DNA of 64,000 nt from Bdellovibrionia bacterium (GTDB taxonomy: Bacteria > Bdellovibrionota > Bdellovibrionia > Bdellovibrionales > JAGQZY01): the NCBI GenBank assembly GCA_030427805.1, contig JAUICP010000001.1, forward strand, positions 868,001 through 932,000, in the 5' to 3' direction. The notes under the pieces were generated by a model, which was given only the letters and a program-made list of their open reading frames with translations, did no database searches and had not been told where the DNA came from. The number at the start of each line of letters is the position of its first letter. Within the stretch, counting starts at the first letter, position 1. Shown one piece after another: positions 1 to 9,281 of the stretch. A program made the translations under genes and the position numbers.

Positions 1-1
1 A

Positions 2-742
2 GTTGTTAAATCAATCAAGAAGAAGACGGACACTAAAAAAACAAACAAAATACAACCTAAGAAGATTGCCAAAGCTGCGTCTTCAAAGTCTGATCAGCCA
101 AAGGCTAAAAAGCGCTTGGTAACTAATATTCGCAAAGCGGGACTCGGTAAGCTCATAGGTCGAATTTCGAAGCGCGCCAACCGCAGTCTTTCAATTGGAG
201 CGAAGATTGGTCAGAGAAAAAGTCAGTCTGAGTTCAGGGGCTCTGGTCGAGCTGTCGCCTCAGTGGCTTCGGTTAACGCTAAGCTCGGAAATGGGAATGT
301 TAAAGGAAGTCGCTATAAGTTAGCTGCAGTTGGCACAAAAGGAAAAGGTGGCGGAGTCTCTAGTTTTAAAGGACTCGGCGGCCTCAGTGCAGGTAATGTT
401 GCTAGTGGCGATGTCGGTATTATCGAAGAAGAAACAGAGATCCAAGGTGGACTCGAGCGCGATGTCATTGCTCGGTATATTAAGTCCCAGCTTGGGCAGA
501 TTCGCTACTGTTATGAAAGACAGCTCAGTGCGAATCCCGATTTGTACGGAAAAGTACAGGTCAAATTTACAATTGGTTCTACGGGTCGTGTTACGACTCA
601 GAATATAGGATTAACGACTTTAAAAAGCGCCATGGTTGAAGGATGTATTTTGAGGCGTGTAGCAAAGTGGCAGTTTCCGACGCCAAAAGGTGGTACTCAG
701 GTGAAGGTGAAATATCCTTTCTTGTTTAAAAGTACCAACTAA
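2..742 (+). CDS. AgmX/PglI C-terminal domain protein (TonB-like), 5' end cut by window
   Basis: The frame is open from the first bases of the window, so this is the last 246 residues of a longer gene and no start is visible. A Lys/Ser-rich linker (about residues 1-75) and a Gly-rich stretch (about 75-145) lead into a TonB-like AgmX/PglI C-terminal domain (about 150-240). That domain shows the family pattern RDVIARYI, then IRYCYERQL, GKVQVKFTI and a final AKWQFPTPKGG. In Myxococcus this domain occurs in gliding-machine proteins (AgmX/GltJ, GltG), where it is thought to reach across the periplasm to outer-membrane partners. The next gene encodes a predicted beta-barrel and the one after a TPR protein, the same company kept by Glt/Agl genes. 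Whether it drives gliding here is inference. Confidence 0.85.
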   Translation, partial: VVKSIKKKTDTKKTNKIQPKKIAKAASSKSDQPKAKKRLVTNIRKAGLGKLIGRISKRANRSLSIGAKIGQRKSQSEFRGSGRAVASVASVNAKLGNGNVKGSRYKLAAVGTKGKGGGVSSFKGLGGLSAGNVASGDVGIIEEETEIQGGLERDVIARYIKSQLGQIRYCYERQLSANPDLYGKVQVKFTIGSTGRVTTQNIGLTTLKSAMVEGCILRRVAKWQFPTPKGGTQVKVKYPFLFKSTN

Positions 743-799
743 AAATTTAAGGTTTAGGGATCTGCTCCTGCTACGCTGAACGTTTGTGAGGGAGCAAAC

Positions 800-1600
800 A
801 TGTCTCAAAATATGTTTAATTGGATAGTAGTGTGTGTTTTTCTAACCGCTGGCCTGCCTCTTGTGGCTCAAAGCAAGAAGACTGATGCGAAAGCACCAGC
901 GCAAGAAGCTAAAAAGGGTGGAGCGACCGAGGGCGATAAATTAGATATTTCTGATTTAGAGCAAAAGTACTGGGCTGCAAAAGATACCAACTTCAATGTT
1001 GTGCAGAACAGAACTTACGCCAAAGCAAAACGAGTCGCAGTCTCTGCCACGTATGGAAATCTTATCAACGATAGTTATTCTCGAGCCTCAAATCTGAGTA
1101 TCTCTGGTTCTTATTACTTTACAGAGCGCTATGGTGTTGAGCTGAACTACACTAATGTAGATTCGCAAGACAATAAGTTGGTCGAGACCTTCGAAAGTGA
1201 CTTTGGTACCACTCCAGATCACGGAAAGGTTAACTCGTACATCGGCGCCGGATTTCATTGGGTTCCTTTTTACGCAAAAATGAGTCTCCTGGGTAAGCGC
1301 ATTTTGTATTTTGATATGGCTTTTACTCCGGGCCTTGGAATGACGACTTACGATCAGCAAACGGATGTTGGAACTCGTTCGAAGTCAGCTCCAACATTTA
1401 GTATCGATGTCACTCAGAGTATCTTCTTTTCTAAAAACTTTGCGGTGCGAGTTGATTTTAAAAACCGATTTTTCCAAGAAGAAGTTATTGAATATAGAAA
1501 GTCGCCAGCCACGCAGGCAGCGGGACAGGATAACCAAACTGTGAGAACTGATTTTACGACCAATTCTCTTTTGATGTTTGGTCTAACTTTCTTTTATTAA
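800..1600 (+). CDS. Outer-membrane beta-barrel protein of the gliding cluster
   Basis: 266 residues with a Sec signal peptide of about 23 residues ending VAQS. A charged Lys/Ala linker follows, then alternating amphipathic segments from about residue 75 to the terminal aromatic residue (LTFFY), typical of an outer-membrane beta-barrel. The start ATG has GGGAG six bases upstream. Proteins of this type (the myxobacterial-style outer membrane beta-barrel domain, comparable to GltA/GltB) sit beside AgmX-domain and TPR genes, which is the arrangement seen here. It lies 57 bases after the AgmX-type gene and 15 before the TPR gene, so co-transcription is likely. The exact subfamily is not certain. 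Confidence 0.75.
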   Translation: MSQNMFNWIVVCVFLTAGLPLVAQSKKTDAKAPAQEAKKGGATEGDKLDISDLEQKYWAAKDTNFNVVQNRTYAKAKRVAVSATYGNLINDSYSRASNLSISGSYYFTERYGVELNYTNVDSQDNKLVETFESDFGTTPDHGKVNSYIGAGFHWVPFYAKMSLLGKRILYFDMAFTPGLGMTTYDQQTDVGTRSKSAPTFSIDVTQSIFFSKNFAVRVDFKNRFFQEEVIEYRKSPATQAAGQDNQTVRTDFTTNSLLMFGLTFFY

Positions 1601-1615
1601 TTATTGGAGGCAATA

Positions 1616-4147
1616 ATGCTTCGGTTACCATTGATTATATGTATCATAATACTTTTCTCTGCAGTGAATGCCTTTGCTGGTTCGATCTCTGCAGAGGGAG
1701 GTTATGAAGAGGCTTTGGTGTACTCGCAAAAATTTGAAGGCACTAAGGGAAGTTCACCTGAAGTGGCCCAGTCAAATGAAGTTAAAAGGCCAAAGGGAAT
1801 CGTCAATCAAGCTAAGGCCGCATGGACCAAGTTGAAATCTTGGGTGTTTTCAAAAGAAGAGGCTCAGCCGGTTGCCCAGCCACCTCAAAAGAAAGAAGTC
1901 AAACAAGTCGCACAGCCGGTTGTTAAAGAAAGAGAAAAAACCGAAGCCGAACTCTATCTTGAGGCACAGCCAAGAAACGCTAAAAAAGAAGTTCAAACGA
2001 TTTCAGAGGCAAGCAAAGAATTTGCACAGAAGGGTGGTATTGTTGTTGTCGATGGCGGTAAGTCAGCGACTCCGAATAAGGGTCTTGTTTTAAAGAAGAA
2101 TAAGGCTCCCACCTATGAGCCCATTGTGAAATTAAAGAAAGTTGAATCCATTCCAAGACTCGATATTGGTCAAGAGCCTAAAGTGAGTGCATCGGACTAT
2201 TCGATTAATAATATTCAGGATGCCCTTGGATTTGGAAACCTCAATTACAAACTCAAATTGAAGCCAGCTCTCACGAAGAAAGATAAAAAGAAGTTGGCAG
2301 AATCTAAGAAATTTAAAGTCCGTAAGACGGCTATGAAAACCAAAGCCAAAACTTCTAAAATTCCTGTGCCAAAGATGGGGGTGGAAGATGTTTTAGCTCT
2401 GGACCTAGCAAAGCTAAAAGAATCTCTCGTTCAGGAGAGAGCCTATAATCCACTTTCGAAAAATGAAATGCTCATGCTTGGTGGTCTTCTCCTTTTTAGA
2501 CAAAAAGGGGAGTGTGCATCGGCGGCCAGTCTTTTTCACCATTTATCAAGATTTAAAGACTTTAAAAATGAGGCCTACTTCCATCTCTCTATTTGTGGAA
2601 AGCGCTTAAAGCTCCTCGGGGACCACTACGAATATGCCATCAAGGTTCTCAATACACGAGATCCTTTCTATGCCAAAGAGATGGCACTTTACGTAAAAGA
2701 AGACGTGCCCTCTGAGTTTTTAGAGGCCTATGGGTCAGCTCTCTATGGAGCCCTTCGTGACAAAAACCTTAATTTGATGAGTAATGATGTCATTAAGAAT
2801 TCCGCATCTCTTGTGGTTGCAAACTGGGCACTACAGACTAAAAAGTTTTCTCTGGCACTTAAGTACGCCGGACAGGTCGATAAAAACTACGATAAGTACT
2901 ATCAAGCTCTATATTATAAGGCCATTGCAAACTATGCCTTAAATCGCGTTAAAGAGGGTATTGATGTGCAAAAGACTCTGTATCAAGCACTTAATACCAG
3001 TAAGAGCGATAAAAAGTTCGAAGCTTTGGCGGCATTGAATTTGGCACGAATGGAATTTCAATCGGGTCTTTATGTACGATCGCAAAAGAATTTTCTGAAA
3101 GTCTATAAAGATCACCCGCTTTGGTTGCCATCGCTTTTTGAGTTAGGTTGGGCCCAGCTGCAGTCGGGTGATTATTCGGGCGCCATCGGTAATATGTATT
3201 CACTTCATTCACCATTTTTTAAGCATATTTATAAGCCAGAAACCTATGTCATTCGCTCGATTGGTTATTTGAAGTTGTGCCAGTATGGGGATGCCTATCG
3301 ATCGCTTACTCGACTCGAAAAAACTTATCGCCCGTTCATGGATGAAATTGGTGGTTACACTAAGAAAAACAAGAAGGCTCGTACTTACTATAGTACTGTA
3401 AAGAAATACCTTCGTTCTAATCGAAAAGTTAAGATTGATGGGCTTTCGCCGGAAGTTATTAGAGAGATGGCTCGCCACCGCGATTTCATTAATCTGCAAA
3501 AATCATTGAATCGCGGTATTGACGAGACGAAGGTATACAATGGATTAGCTAACAGTATCCACGCCAATATTAAGAAGTATAAGAAGTACATCGCTCGCTC
3601 CAAAGAGAGAGTTAAAATGTATAAAGTGTCTTTGAAGCCACCTAAAAAGGGTTCGAAGCGCAAACCCCTTTCGAAAATCGAGAAAGATACAATCAAGAGT
3701 CGCATAGGTCATGAGGCCAATAAAATTGAGACCTATAAATTTATCTTAGCCATTCACAAGGATACCTTGAAATATCAAAACAAGTTTAAGAAGAGAAGTC
3801 TGAAGGCACTAAAAAAGAGAAACTTCAAAACTAAAGCAGAAGTTGAACTCGTCTTAGCTGCTAGACTTTTTAAGATGAAAAAAGATTTAAAAATGTATCT
3901 CGATAATAACGAATTCCTTCGATACGAAGTCTTTTCTGGTAGTGGTGAAAACATCCGTTTTCAGGCAGCTGGAGGGCAGGTTGAAGGTAAGCGGATTCCC
4001 GCTAACGTTATTCCCGAGTCAAAAGAATTAAAATGGGATTTCGATGGAGAGTATTGGGCCGATGAAGTTGGGCATTACAAGAGTTCTCTTAAATCCAATT
4101 GTCCTGAAGCGAAGAATCGTGGTCAGGCTAGTGTCGGAGGTTTTTAA
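1616..4147 (+). CDS. Large periplasmic TPR-repeat protein
   Basis: 843 residues. I chose the ATG at 1616 because GGAGG lies five bases upstream; the TTG at 1604 sits on top of that Shine-Dalgarno sequence. A signal peptide ends at VNAFAGS. Residues about 50-260 are Lys-rich and low in complexity. From about residue 270 to 600 there are helical TPR-like repeats (for example LALKYAGQ, ALYYKAIANYAL, LFELGWAQLQSGDY). A Lys/Arg-rich coiled segment follows to about 780. It probably acts as a periplasmic scaffold between the AgmX-type protein and the beta-barrel, comparable to the TPR protein GltC or GltE. The stop overlaps the next start by one base (TAATG), so the two are translationally coupled. 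Confidence 0.75.
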   Translation: MLRLPLIICIIILFSAVNAFAGSISAEGGYEEALVYSQKFEGTKGSSPEVAQSNEVKRPKGIVNQAKAAWTKLKSWVFSKEEAQPVAQPPQKKEVKQVAQPVVKEREKTEAELYLEAQPRNAKKEVQTISEASKEFAQKGGIVVVDGGKSATPNKGLVLKKNKAPTYEPIVKLKKVESIPRLDIGQEPKVSASDYSINNIQDALGFGNLNYKLKLKPALTKKDKKKLAESKKFKVRKTAMKTKAKTSKIPVPKMGVEDVLALDLAKLKESLVQERAYNPLSKNEMLMLGGLLLFRQKGECASAASLFHHLSRFKDFKNEAYFHLSICGKRLKLLGDHYEYAIKVLNTRDPFYAKEMALYVKEDVPSEFLEAYGSALYGALRDKNLNLMSNDVIKNSASLVVANWALQTKKFSLALKYAGQVDKNYDKYYQALYYKAIANYALNRVKEGIDVQKTLYQALNTSKSDKKFEALAALNLARMEFQSGLYVRSQKNFLKVYKDHPLWLPSLFELGWAQLQSGDYSGAIGNMYSLHSPFFKHIYKPETYVIRSIGYLKLCQYGDAYRSLTRLEKTYRPFMDEIGGYTKKNKKARTYYSTVKKYLRSNRKVKIDGLSPEVIREMARHRDFINLQKSLNRGIDETKVYNGLANSIHANIKKYKKYIARSKERVKMYKVSLKPPKKGSKRKPLSKIEKDTIKSRIGHEANKIETYKFILAIHKDTLKYQNKFKKRSLKALKKRNFKTKAEVELVLAARLFKMKKDLKMYLDNNEFLRYEVFSGSGENIRFQAAGGQVEGKRIPANVIPESKELKWDFDGEYWADEVGHYKSSLKSNCPEAKNRGQASVGGF

Positions 4148-4791
4148 TGAAAAGATATCTACTTGAAATTGGTATCATGGCGGTAATTATTATCCTTGCT
4201 TCTGCACTCCACGCTAAGACAGATGTGGAAGCGCAACTCAATCGACTTGAAGAAAATCGAGAGAATGCTGAGCACAACTATGAGCAGTATAAGGCGAATC
4301 TTGATATTGTCGATTCAAACCTCAAAGAGATTAATACGGCTCTTAAGAAGCTCGATATGCAAAAGAAAACCATCGATAAGTCCTATAAGGTTTTGAGTAA
4401 AAATAATAAAGTTGTCGATCAATCGATGCTGAAGTTGCAAAAACAAATTCAAGACGAAAGCAAAGCCATCGAAGCCGAAGAAAAGCAAATTGCAGAGATC
4501 GAAGCAATGATTCAAAAGCTGCGAGACAATCAATCTCGTCGTAAAAATCATATTTTGGCTTATAAGAAGAAGATTGTAGAATTAACCGATCTCAAGGCTA
4601 CATGGTCAGAGCGGGCACAAGCAGTGACAGAGTTAAAGACAACAGTTGATACTAAACACAAAGAAGCTGTTGACCAAAAAAAGCAATGGACGGCTAAGAA
4701 GAAGTCCTACAAGAAAGAAGTAGGTAAGTGGAAGAAGCAGATGCATCTCGCTGAACGCTCTCATACCAATTTCAAGCAAATTGCTGACTAG
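4147..4791 (+). CDS. Exported coiled-coil protein
   Basis: 214 residues with an N-terminal hydrophobic segment ending in ASALHAK (a signal peptide or anchor). Almost all the rest is heptad-rich helix with alternating Lys/Glu/Gln and Leu/Ile, a long coiled coil. No catalytic domain is visible. It is the last gene of the AgmX/beta-barrel/TPR cluster, overlaps the TPR gene by one base, and is followed by a clear terminator. It is likely a structural periplasmic component of the same complex. I cannot assign a named family. Confidence 0.7.
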   Translation: MKRYLLEIGIMAVIIILASALHAKTDVEAQLNRLEENRENAEHNYEQYKANLDIVDSNLKEINTALKKLDMQKKTIDKSYKVLSKNNKVVDQSMLKLQKQIQDESKAIEAEEKQIAEIEAMIQKLRDNQSRRKNHILAYKKKIVELTDLKATWSERAQAVTELKTTVDTKHKEAVDQKKQWTAKKKSYKKEVGKWKKQMHLAERSHTNFKQIAD

Positions 4792-4822
4792 ATTTCTGTG
4801 TTAAATAGAAGGTTCAAGTTGG

Positions 4823-4852
4823 GGCGGTACCTGGGAAGGTGCCGCCTTTTTT
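4823..4852 (+). terminator. Rho-independent terminator of the gliding-type cluster
   Basis: A nine-pair stem GGCGGTACC/GGTGCCGCC (one G-T pair) with a six-base loop is followed by six T. It lies 31 bases after the coiled-coil gene. Confidence 0.85.
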
Positions 4853-4891
4853 CTGATTGACTCGCTTCAGTTAGGTTTTTCTTGTTGAATT

Positions 4892-5350
4892 CTATTTGCG
4901 AAAGCAGCTGAGTTTTAGCCCGAAACTATGTGGTACCTTTTTTAGCGAAATTTCTGTTTTGTCGGAATAGATCGTTCCAATTCCCTTTTGACCATAGCCT
5001 CGAGCGCATTTAACCATCTCTAAATCAATTTGTGTCTGTCCATATTTGCAAAACGTAAACGCACGTTCCTCATCCCTTGTGTACCCGGATTTACCTGAGG
5101 GTTCATACTTGATATGTTCCCTTTCTAATTTAATTTTACAGTGGACTTCGAGGTCCTTGTGTGAAATCCCTTTTTTGAGTCTTTGATCGATACCTTCTCC
5201 GGTGAATTCAGATTGATTGCCATTTTCGGTCAGTAAAAGTTTCCAGTAAAGTTTAGTTTCTTTGGCAAAGACTTCATTCGCAGAAGCACCATGGCTGGCA
5301 GTTGAGAAAATAATGAACGTGAGAATGAAAATAGAAAAAAGAGATTTCAT
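4892..5350 (-). CDS. Small secreted protein with four cysteines
   Basis: 152 residues. A signal peptide ends near HGASA. The mature part is about 130 residues with four cysteines spaced across it (HCKI, FCKYG, KCARG, SCFRK), suggesting two disulfide bonds in the periplasm or outside. The start has a strong AAAGGAG seven to eight bases upstream. It follows the ABC exporter genes in the same direction by 21 bases, so it may be the tail of that transcript. No family recognised. Confidence 0.7.
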   Translation of the reverse strand: MKSLFSIFILTFIIFSTASHGASANEVFAKETKLYWKLLLTENGNQSEFTGEGIDQRLKKGISHKDLEVHCKIKLEREHIKYEPSGKSGYTRDEERAFTFCKYGQTQIDLEMVKCARGYGQKGIGTIYSDKTEISLKKVPHSFGLKLSCFRK

Positions 5351-5371
5351 GGTACTCCTTTTAGAGGACGA

Positions 5372-7141
5372 CTAAATATGTAACTCTGTCTCCAGTCGGC
5401 TCTCGATTTCTTCGACATTGAATTGATTTTTACAAAGTTCAAAGTATTCCGAGCGATTCTCGAGAAGTTCTGAGTGATTGCCCACTTCAATGAGCTCACC
5501 ATTTTTAAGAACTATAATTTTATCACTATTTACGATCGTAGACAGGCGGTGAGCAATAAATATACTTGTTCGGTCCTTACTAATAATCTCGGTGGCCTTT
5601 TGGATATAGTGTTCGCTCTGGGAGTCGATATTTGCGGTGGCTTCATCGAGAACAAGAATAGCTGGGTCGAAGGCAAGAATTCGAGCAAAAGAAATGAGCT
5701 GCCGTTCCCCCTGACTCAAGTTTTCTCCTCGCTCTTTGACCTCAGCATCAAGTCCACCGTGCTTCTTAACGATGCCATCCGAATAGCTATCTTTGAGGGC
5801 CTTGATGATGGCCTCTTCTGAAATTCGTTGATCACCGAGAGAGACATTATCTTTAATACTGCCCTTAAACATAAAAGGATCTTGCTGAACAACCCCAAGT
5901 TTTTGTCTGAGATCGGTTCGAGAAAGCTTGTTAATGTTCACTCCATCGATAAGGATCTCACCTTCTTCGATATCGTAAAAGCGCTGAAGAAGGCCAATAA
6001 TGGTCGATTTACCGCTGCCCGTGCGTCCAACCAGAGCCACTTGCTCGCCGGGCTCGATTTCAAAGCTCATATTTTTGAGGACATAGGGGAGGTGGGCCCC
6101 ATAGCGAAAACTGACGTTTTTAAATTCAATGTGGCCCTTGAGGTTTTCGAGCTGAAGTCCTTCATAGTCTTCGGTAGGCTCCCCAAGAATTTCAAAGATC
6201 CGCTCGGCTCCGGTCAAAGAATTCTGCAGTTGTTGATACTTCTCTAATATGAAACGAAGAGGATGGACGAAATCTTGAACGTGGATGATAAAAGCAATCA
6301 AAGCACCTATTTTAAGGGCTTCATTTTGATTGAGGTACCCGCCGTAGAAAACGGCGGTCACGATGGCCGCTGCATTAAAAAAGTTCATTGTCGGCCAGAG
6401 AAGGGCGTAAAGCCGAACGGCTTTTAATTGGGTTTGTCTATAGGTTTCAGAAAGACGGCTGAAATACTGTTTATTTTTGTCAATACGGTTGAAGACTTGA
6501 ATGACCTTCATGCCATTGACGTTTTCAGCGATAAAGGCGTTGATTCGCGCGACCTTTCTTTTAGCGATCTTTAAAGTCGAACGAATTTTATTGCTCAAAG
6601 AAATCCCAATATAAATGAGAATCGGAGCGGTAATTAAGGTCACCACACTGAGCTTTACCGAAATCAATGACATGGCCACAAGAATGAAAACGATAGACAG
6701 AGCATTTGAGAAGATGCCCACAAGCCCCTGGGTAAAGAGGTCTCCAAGACTGACCACATCGTTAGTGACTCGTGTGACAATTTTACCAGATGGAATTTTG
6801 TCGAAGTACTTTGCCGGGAGCTTTTGCACGTGTTCGATAAGGTCATTTCTAAGGTCAAAGAGCACTTGATTGCCCAATTTGAAAAATAAAAACCGATGGG
6901 AAAACAAAAGAAGGGTTCTAATGATCTCGAGCACGCCATAGGCAATACATATTTTGACGATATAATTAAGATCGTCTTTGATGATCCCTTCATCGATGGC
7001 AAGGCCGATAAGGGCTGGCAAGATCCGTCCCACTAGAGCGAGTAGGATAATTGCAGCAACGGTAACTCTCAGAAGATTCTTCTGTCTTTTTATGTAGGGC
7101 CAGAGGCTTATTAGGAGCTGTTTAAAACCAAAAGACTTCAT
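5372..7141 (-). CDS. ABC exporter half-transporter, catalytic subunit (MdlB/MsbA-like)
   Basis: 589 residues in the classic fused layout: six transmembrane helices (about 1-310), then an ATPase domain (about 335-575). Walker A is GRTGSGKST, the signature is NLSQGERQ, Walker B is ILVLDEATANID with the canonical catalytic Glu, and the H-loop is IAHRLST. The ATG overlaps the stop of the upstream transporter gene (ATGA), so the two subunits are co-translated and probably form a heterodimer like MdlA/MdlB, SmdA/SmdB or BmrC/BmrD. Substrate is unknown; lipids, peptides or drugs are all possible for this family. Confidence 0.9.
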   Translation of the reverse strand: MKSFGFKQLLISLWPYIKRQKNLLRVTVAAIILLALVGRILPALIGLAIDEGIIKDDLNYIVKICIAYGVLEIIRTLLLFSHRFLFFKLGNQVLFDLRNDLIEHVQKLPAKYFDKIPSGKIVTRVTNDVVSLGDLFTQGLVGIFSNALSIVFILVAMSLISVKLSVVTLITAPILIYIGISLSNKIRSTLKIAKRKVARINAFIAENVNGMKVIQVFNRIDKNKQYFSRLSETYRQTQLKAVRLYALLWPTMNFFNAAAIVTAVFYGGYLNQNEALKIGALIAFIIHVQDFVHPLRFILEKYQQLQNSLTGAERIFEILGEPTEDYEGLQLENLKGHIEFKNVSFRYGAHLPYVLKNMSFEIEPGEQVALVGRTGSGKSTIIGLLQRFYDIEEGEILIDGVNINKLSRTDLRQKLGVVQQDPFMFKGSIKDNVSLGDQRISEEAIIKALKDSYSDGIVKKHGGLDAEVKERGENLSQGERQLISFARILAFDPAILVLDEATANIDSQSEHYIQKATEIISKDRTSIFIAHRLSTIVNSDKIIVLKNGELIEVGNHSELLENRSEYFELCKNQFNVEEIESRLETELHI

Positions 7142-8925
7142 AGCGACGTCTCCGAGTTGCCCTGTCCACCGGGAAGTTCGCCAGACTGAAGTTGATCGAG
7201 GCGCTTATAGGTCTCAGACTTTTCTACAAGATCATCGTGACTGCCAATAGCATCAATCTTTCCGTCGTCAATAACTACGATTCGGTCGGCGTGCTTGAGT
7301 GTTGCCAATCGATGGGACACTATAATTATGGTCGGCTCATAACCTTCGGGGCCCTCGCTGACCTCTTTTATTTTTTCTACGATATTCTTCTCCGTGCGAG
7401 AATCCACGGCACTCAAGCTATCGTCGAGTATGATAATTGGTGATTCTTTAATAAGGGCTCGCGCGATGGTGAGACGCTGTTTTTGTCCACCTGATAGATT
7501 GACGCCTCTTTCCCCGAGCATGGCATGGTAGCCACCTGGAACCTTTTCGATTTCTTTGTGAATTCGAACCGAACGGGCCATTTCTTTAATACTCTCATCC
7601 GTAATATGATCTTTTAATGAAAAACGAATATTATCAGCAACCGTATTGCTAAAGAGAAAAGCATCCTGGGGGACGTAGGCAATGAGATCTCGTAGACTTT
7701 TTAAGCTAATATCATTTAATGGGATTCCATTGACTGAGACCATGTTCGAGGGAGTTTGCCAGAGTCGAGTCAGAACTTGAATCAAGGTCGATTTACCAGC
7801 GCCGACAGGTCCGACAAGACCGAGGGTCTCACCGCGATTTATTTTAAATGAAACATCTTTAAGTGCCTCTTGCTTGGCTCCCGGATAGGTGAAGCTCAGA
7901 TTGTGAAATTCGAGACTTTCAAAATCTTTAATGACTGTTTCACCAGAATCGACAACTTCGGGTTCTTCGAGAAGGAGATCATCAATTCGTTTAAACGAAG
8001 CGCGGCCCTGTTGAATAAAAGTGATACCGGCACCGATGGCGGTCATGGGCCAGGCCATTCTTTGGATAAACTGCTGGAAGGCAACCATTGTTCCAATTGT
8101 GACTTCGGCCCGCATGACATCGGGAGAAGCAACATACAAGAGGATGACACTGCCAAAGGCGACGGTGAATTCCATGATGGGATGAAAGGCCGAATCGACA
8201 AAGGCCACGTCGTTACAAGCGTTTTCGTAAGTCTTACTCTTCTGATTAAAAAAGCCTAGTTGATTTTTTTCTTGGGCAAAGCCCTTGATGACACGAACCC
8301 CAGAGATAATCTCTTGGGCGCGCCCGGACATGTCGGCGTAGCGATCCTGTTGAATTTTAAAGCGTTCAAAGACGAGCTTTTCAACTCTTTGAATAACAAA
8401 GGGAACAAAAGGCAAGAGAATCAGAACCTGAAGGGTCCACTGCCAATTCATGTAGAACATGATCGGTAAAATCAGTGCCGATAGAATAATTCCATCCATG
8501 AGGATGAGTATTCCCGGGCCAATCGCCATGCGAAACGAATTTACGTCATTAGTAACAAGGCTCATGATCTGGCCCACGGTCTTTTTCTGAAAAAATGAGG
8601 GGCTGAGCTCGGTGAGTTTTTCGAAGATTTGATTACGCAGGTCATCAGCCACCGAGTGGTGGAAGCGCCCGAAGTAAATACGCCAAAAATAGCGGAAAAG
8701 TGCCACAAGAGCGAGGCAGACAAAAAACAGGAAGCAGGTTGTCGCAAGACTTTCTACTTCGGCTTTATCGCGAATTTGATCGATGGCCTGTTTGAGAAGG
8801 GCCGGCGTGATCACATCAAAAAAATTGGTCAAAAAGACAAAGGCCATCCCCCAGCCGAAAAAAGAGGCATATTTTCGAATGAAATATCGAAAAGGTTTCT
8901 TGTGTAGATTTAGGGATTTAGCCAT
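7138..8925 (-). CDS. ABC exporter half-transporter, degenerate-site subunit (MdlA-like)
   Basis: 595 residues with an N-terminal six-helix membrane domain (about 15-320) and a C-terminal ATPase domain. Walker A is GPVGAGKST, the signature is NLSGGQKQR, and the H-loop is VSHRLAT. Walker B reads IIILDDSLSAVD: the catalytic Glu is replaced by Asp, as in MdlA and in the degenerate halves of other heterodimeric exporters. First gene of the exporter pair, divergent from the nuo operon. There is no Shine-Dalgarno before this ATG, but an in-frame TGA lies just upstream, so no longer start is possible. Confidence 0.9.
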   Translation of the reverse strand: MAKSLNLHKKPFRYFIRKYASFFGWGMAFVFLTNFFDVITPALLKQAIDQIRDKAEVESLATTCFLFFVCLALVALFRYFWRIYFGRFHHSVADDLRNQIFEKLTELSPSFFQKKTVGQIMSLVTNDVNSFRMAIGPGILILMDGIILSALILPIMFYMNWQWTLQVLILLPFVPFVIQRVEKLVFERFKIQQDRYADMSGRAQEIISGVRVIKGFAQEKNQLGFFNQKSKTYENACNDVAFVDSAFHPIMEFTVAFGSVILLYVASPDVMRAEVTIGTMVAFQQFIQRMAWPMTAIGAGITFIQQGRASFKRIDDLLLEEPEVVDSGETVIKDFESLEFHNLSFTYPGAKQEALKDVSFKINRGETLGLVGPVGAGKSTLIQVLTRLWQTPSNMVSVNGIPLNDISLKSLRDLIAYVPQDAFLFSNTVADNIRFSLKDHITDESIKEMARSVRIHKEIEKVPGGYHAMLGERGVNLSGGQKQRLTIARALIKESPIIILDDSLSAVDSRTEKNIVEKIKEVSEGPEGYEPTIIIVSHRLATLKHADRIVVIDDGKIDAIGSHDDLVEKSETYKRLDQLQSGELPGGQGNSETSL

Positions 8926-9281
8926 GGAGGAGGAGTTTCACTCCAGGAGCGAAAAACATCAAGTTCTATTTCTGTCATAGTCGTTTTTACACTGATTTTT
9001 TGGGAGGAAGGTGCGCCAATAAATGGGTTAAAAAATGCTGTAATTCCCTGGGCCCTAGAATCCTTCTTGAGACTGAATTTCAGTGCCTCGGTTAATGCAA
9101 ATTAATCGAGAAAATCATTGAATTTTCGGGTATCTAGCGTTTTATTATCACTCAATCTATACAAGCTCTTTGGGGGGCTAAATATTTGCTCAATTTAACT
9201 TGAGCACGGCTGTAGCTGAGTCTTCTTTTAGATTGGTAAGACTCTGAAATTAATAACTTTTGTAGAAATTAGAAGGCCAAT
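8926..9281. promoter_or_regulatory. Divergent intergenic region between ABC exporter and nuo operon
   Basis: 356 bases with no open frame worth calling. It must hold the promoters of both operons. Three inverted repeats stand out: CTCGGTTAAT/ATTAATCGAG at 9087-9110, GCTCAA/TTGAGC at 9188-9205 and GAGTCTT/AAGACTC at 9218-9244. The last two lie within 100 bases of nuoB and could be operators or leader hairpins. I could not identify convincing -35/-10 boxes by eye. Confidence 0.5.
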
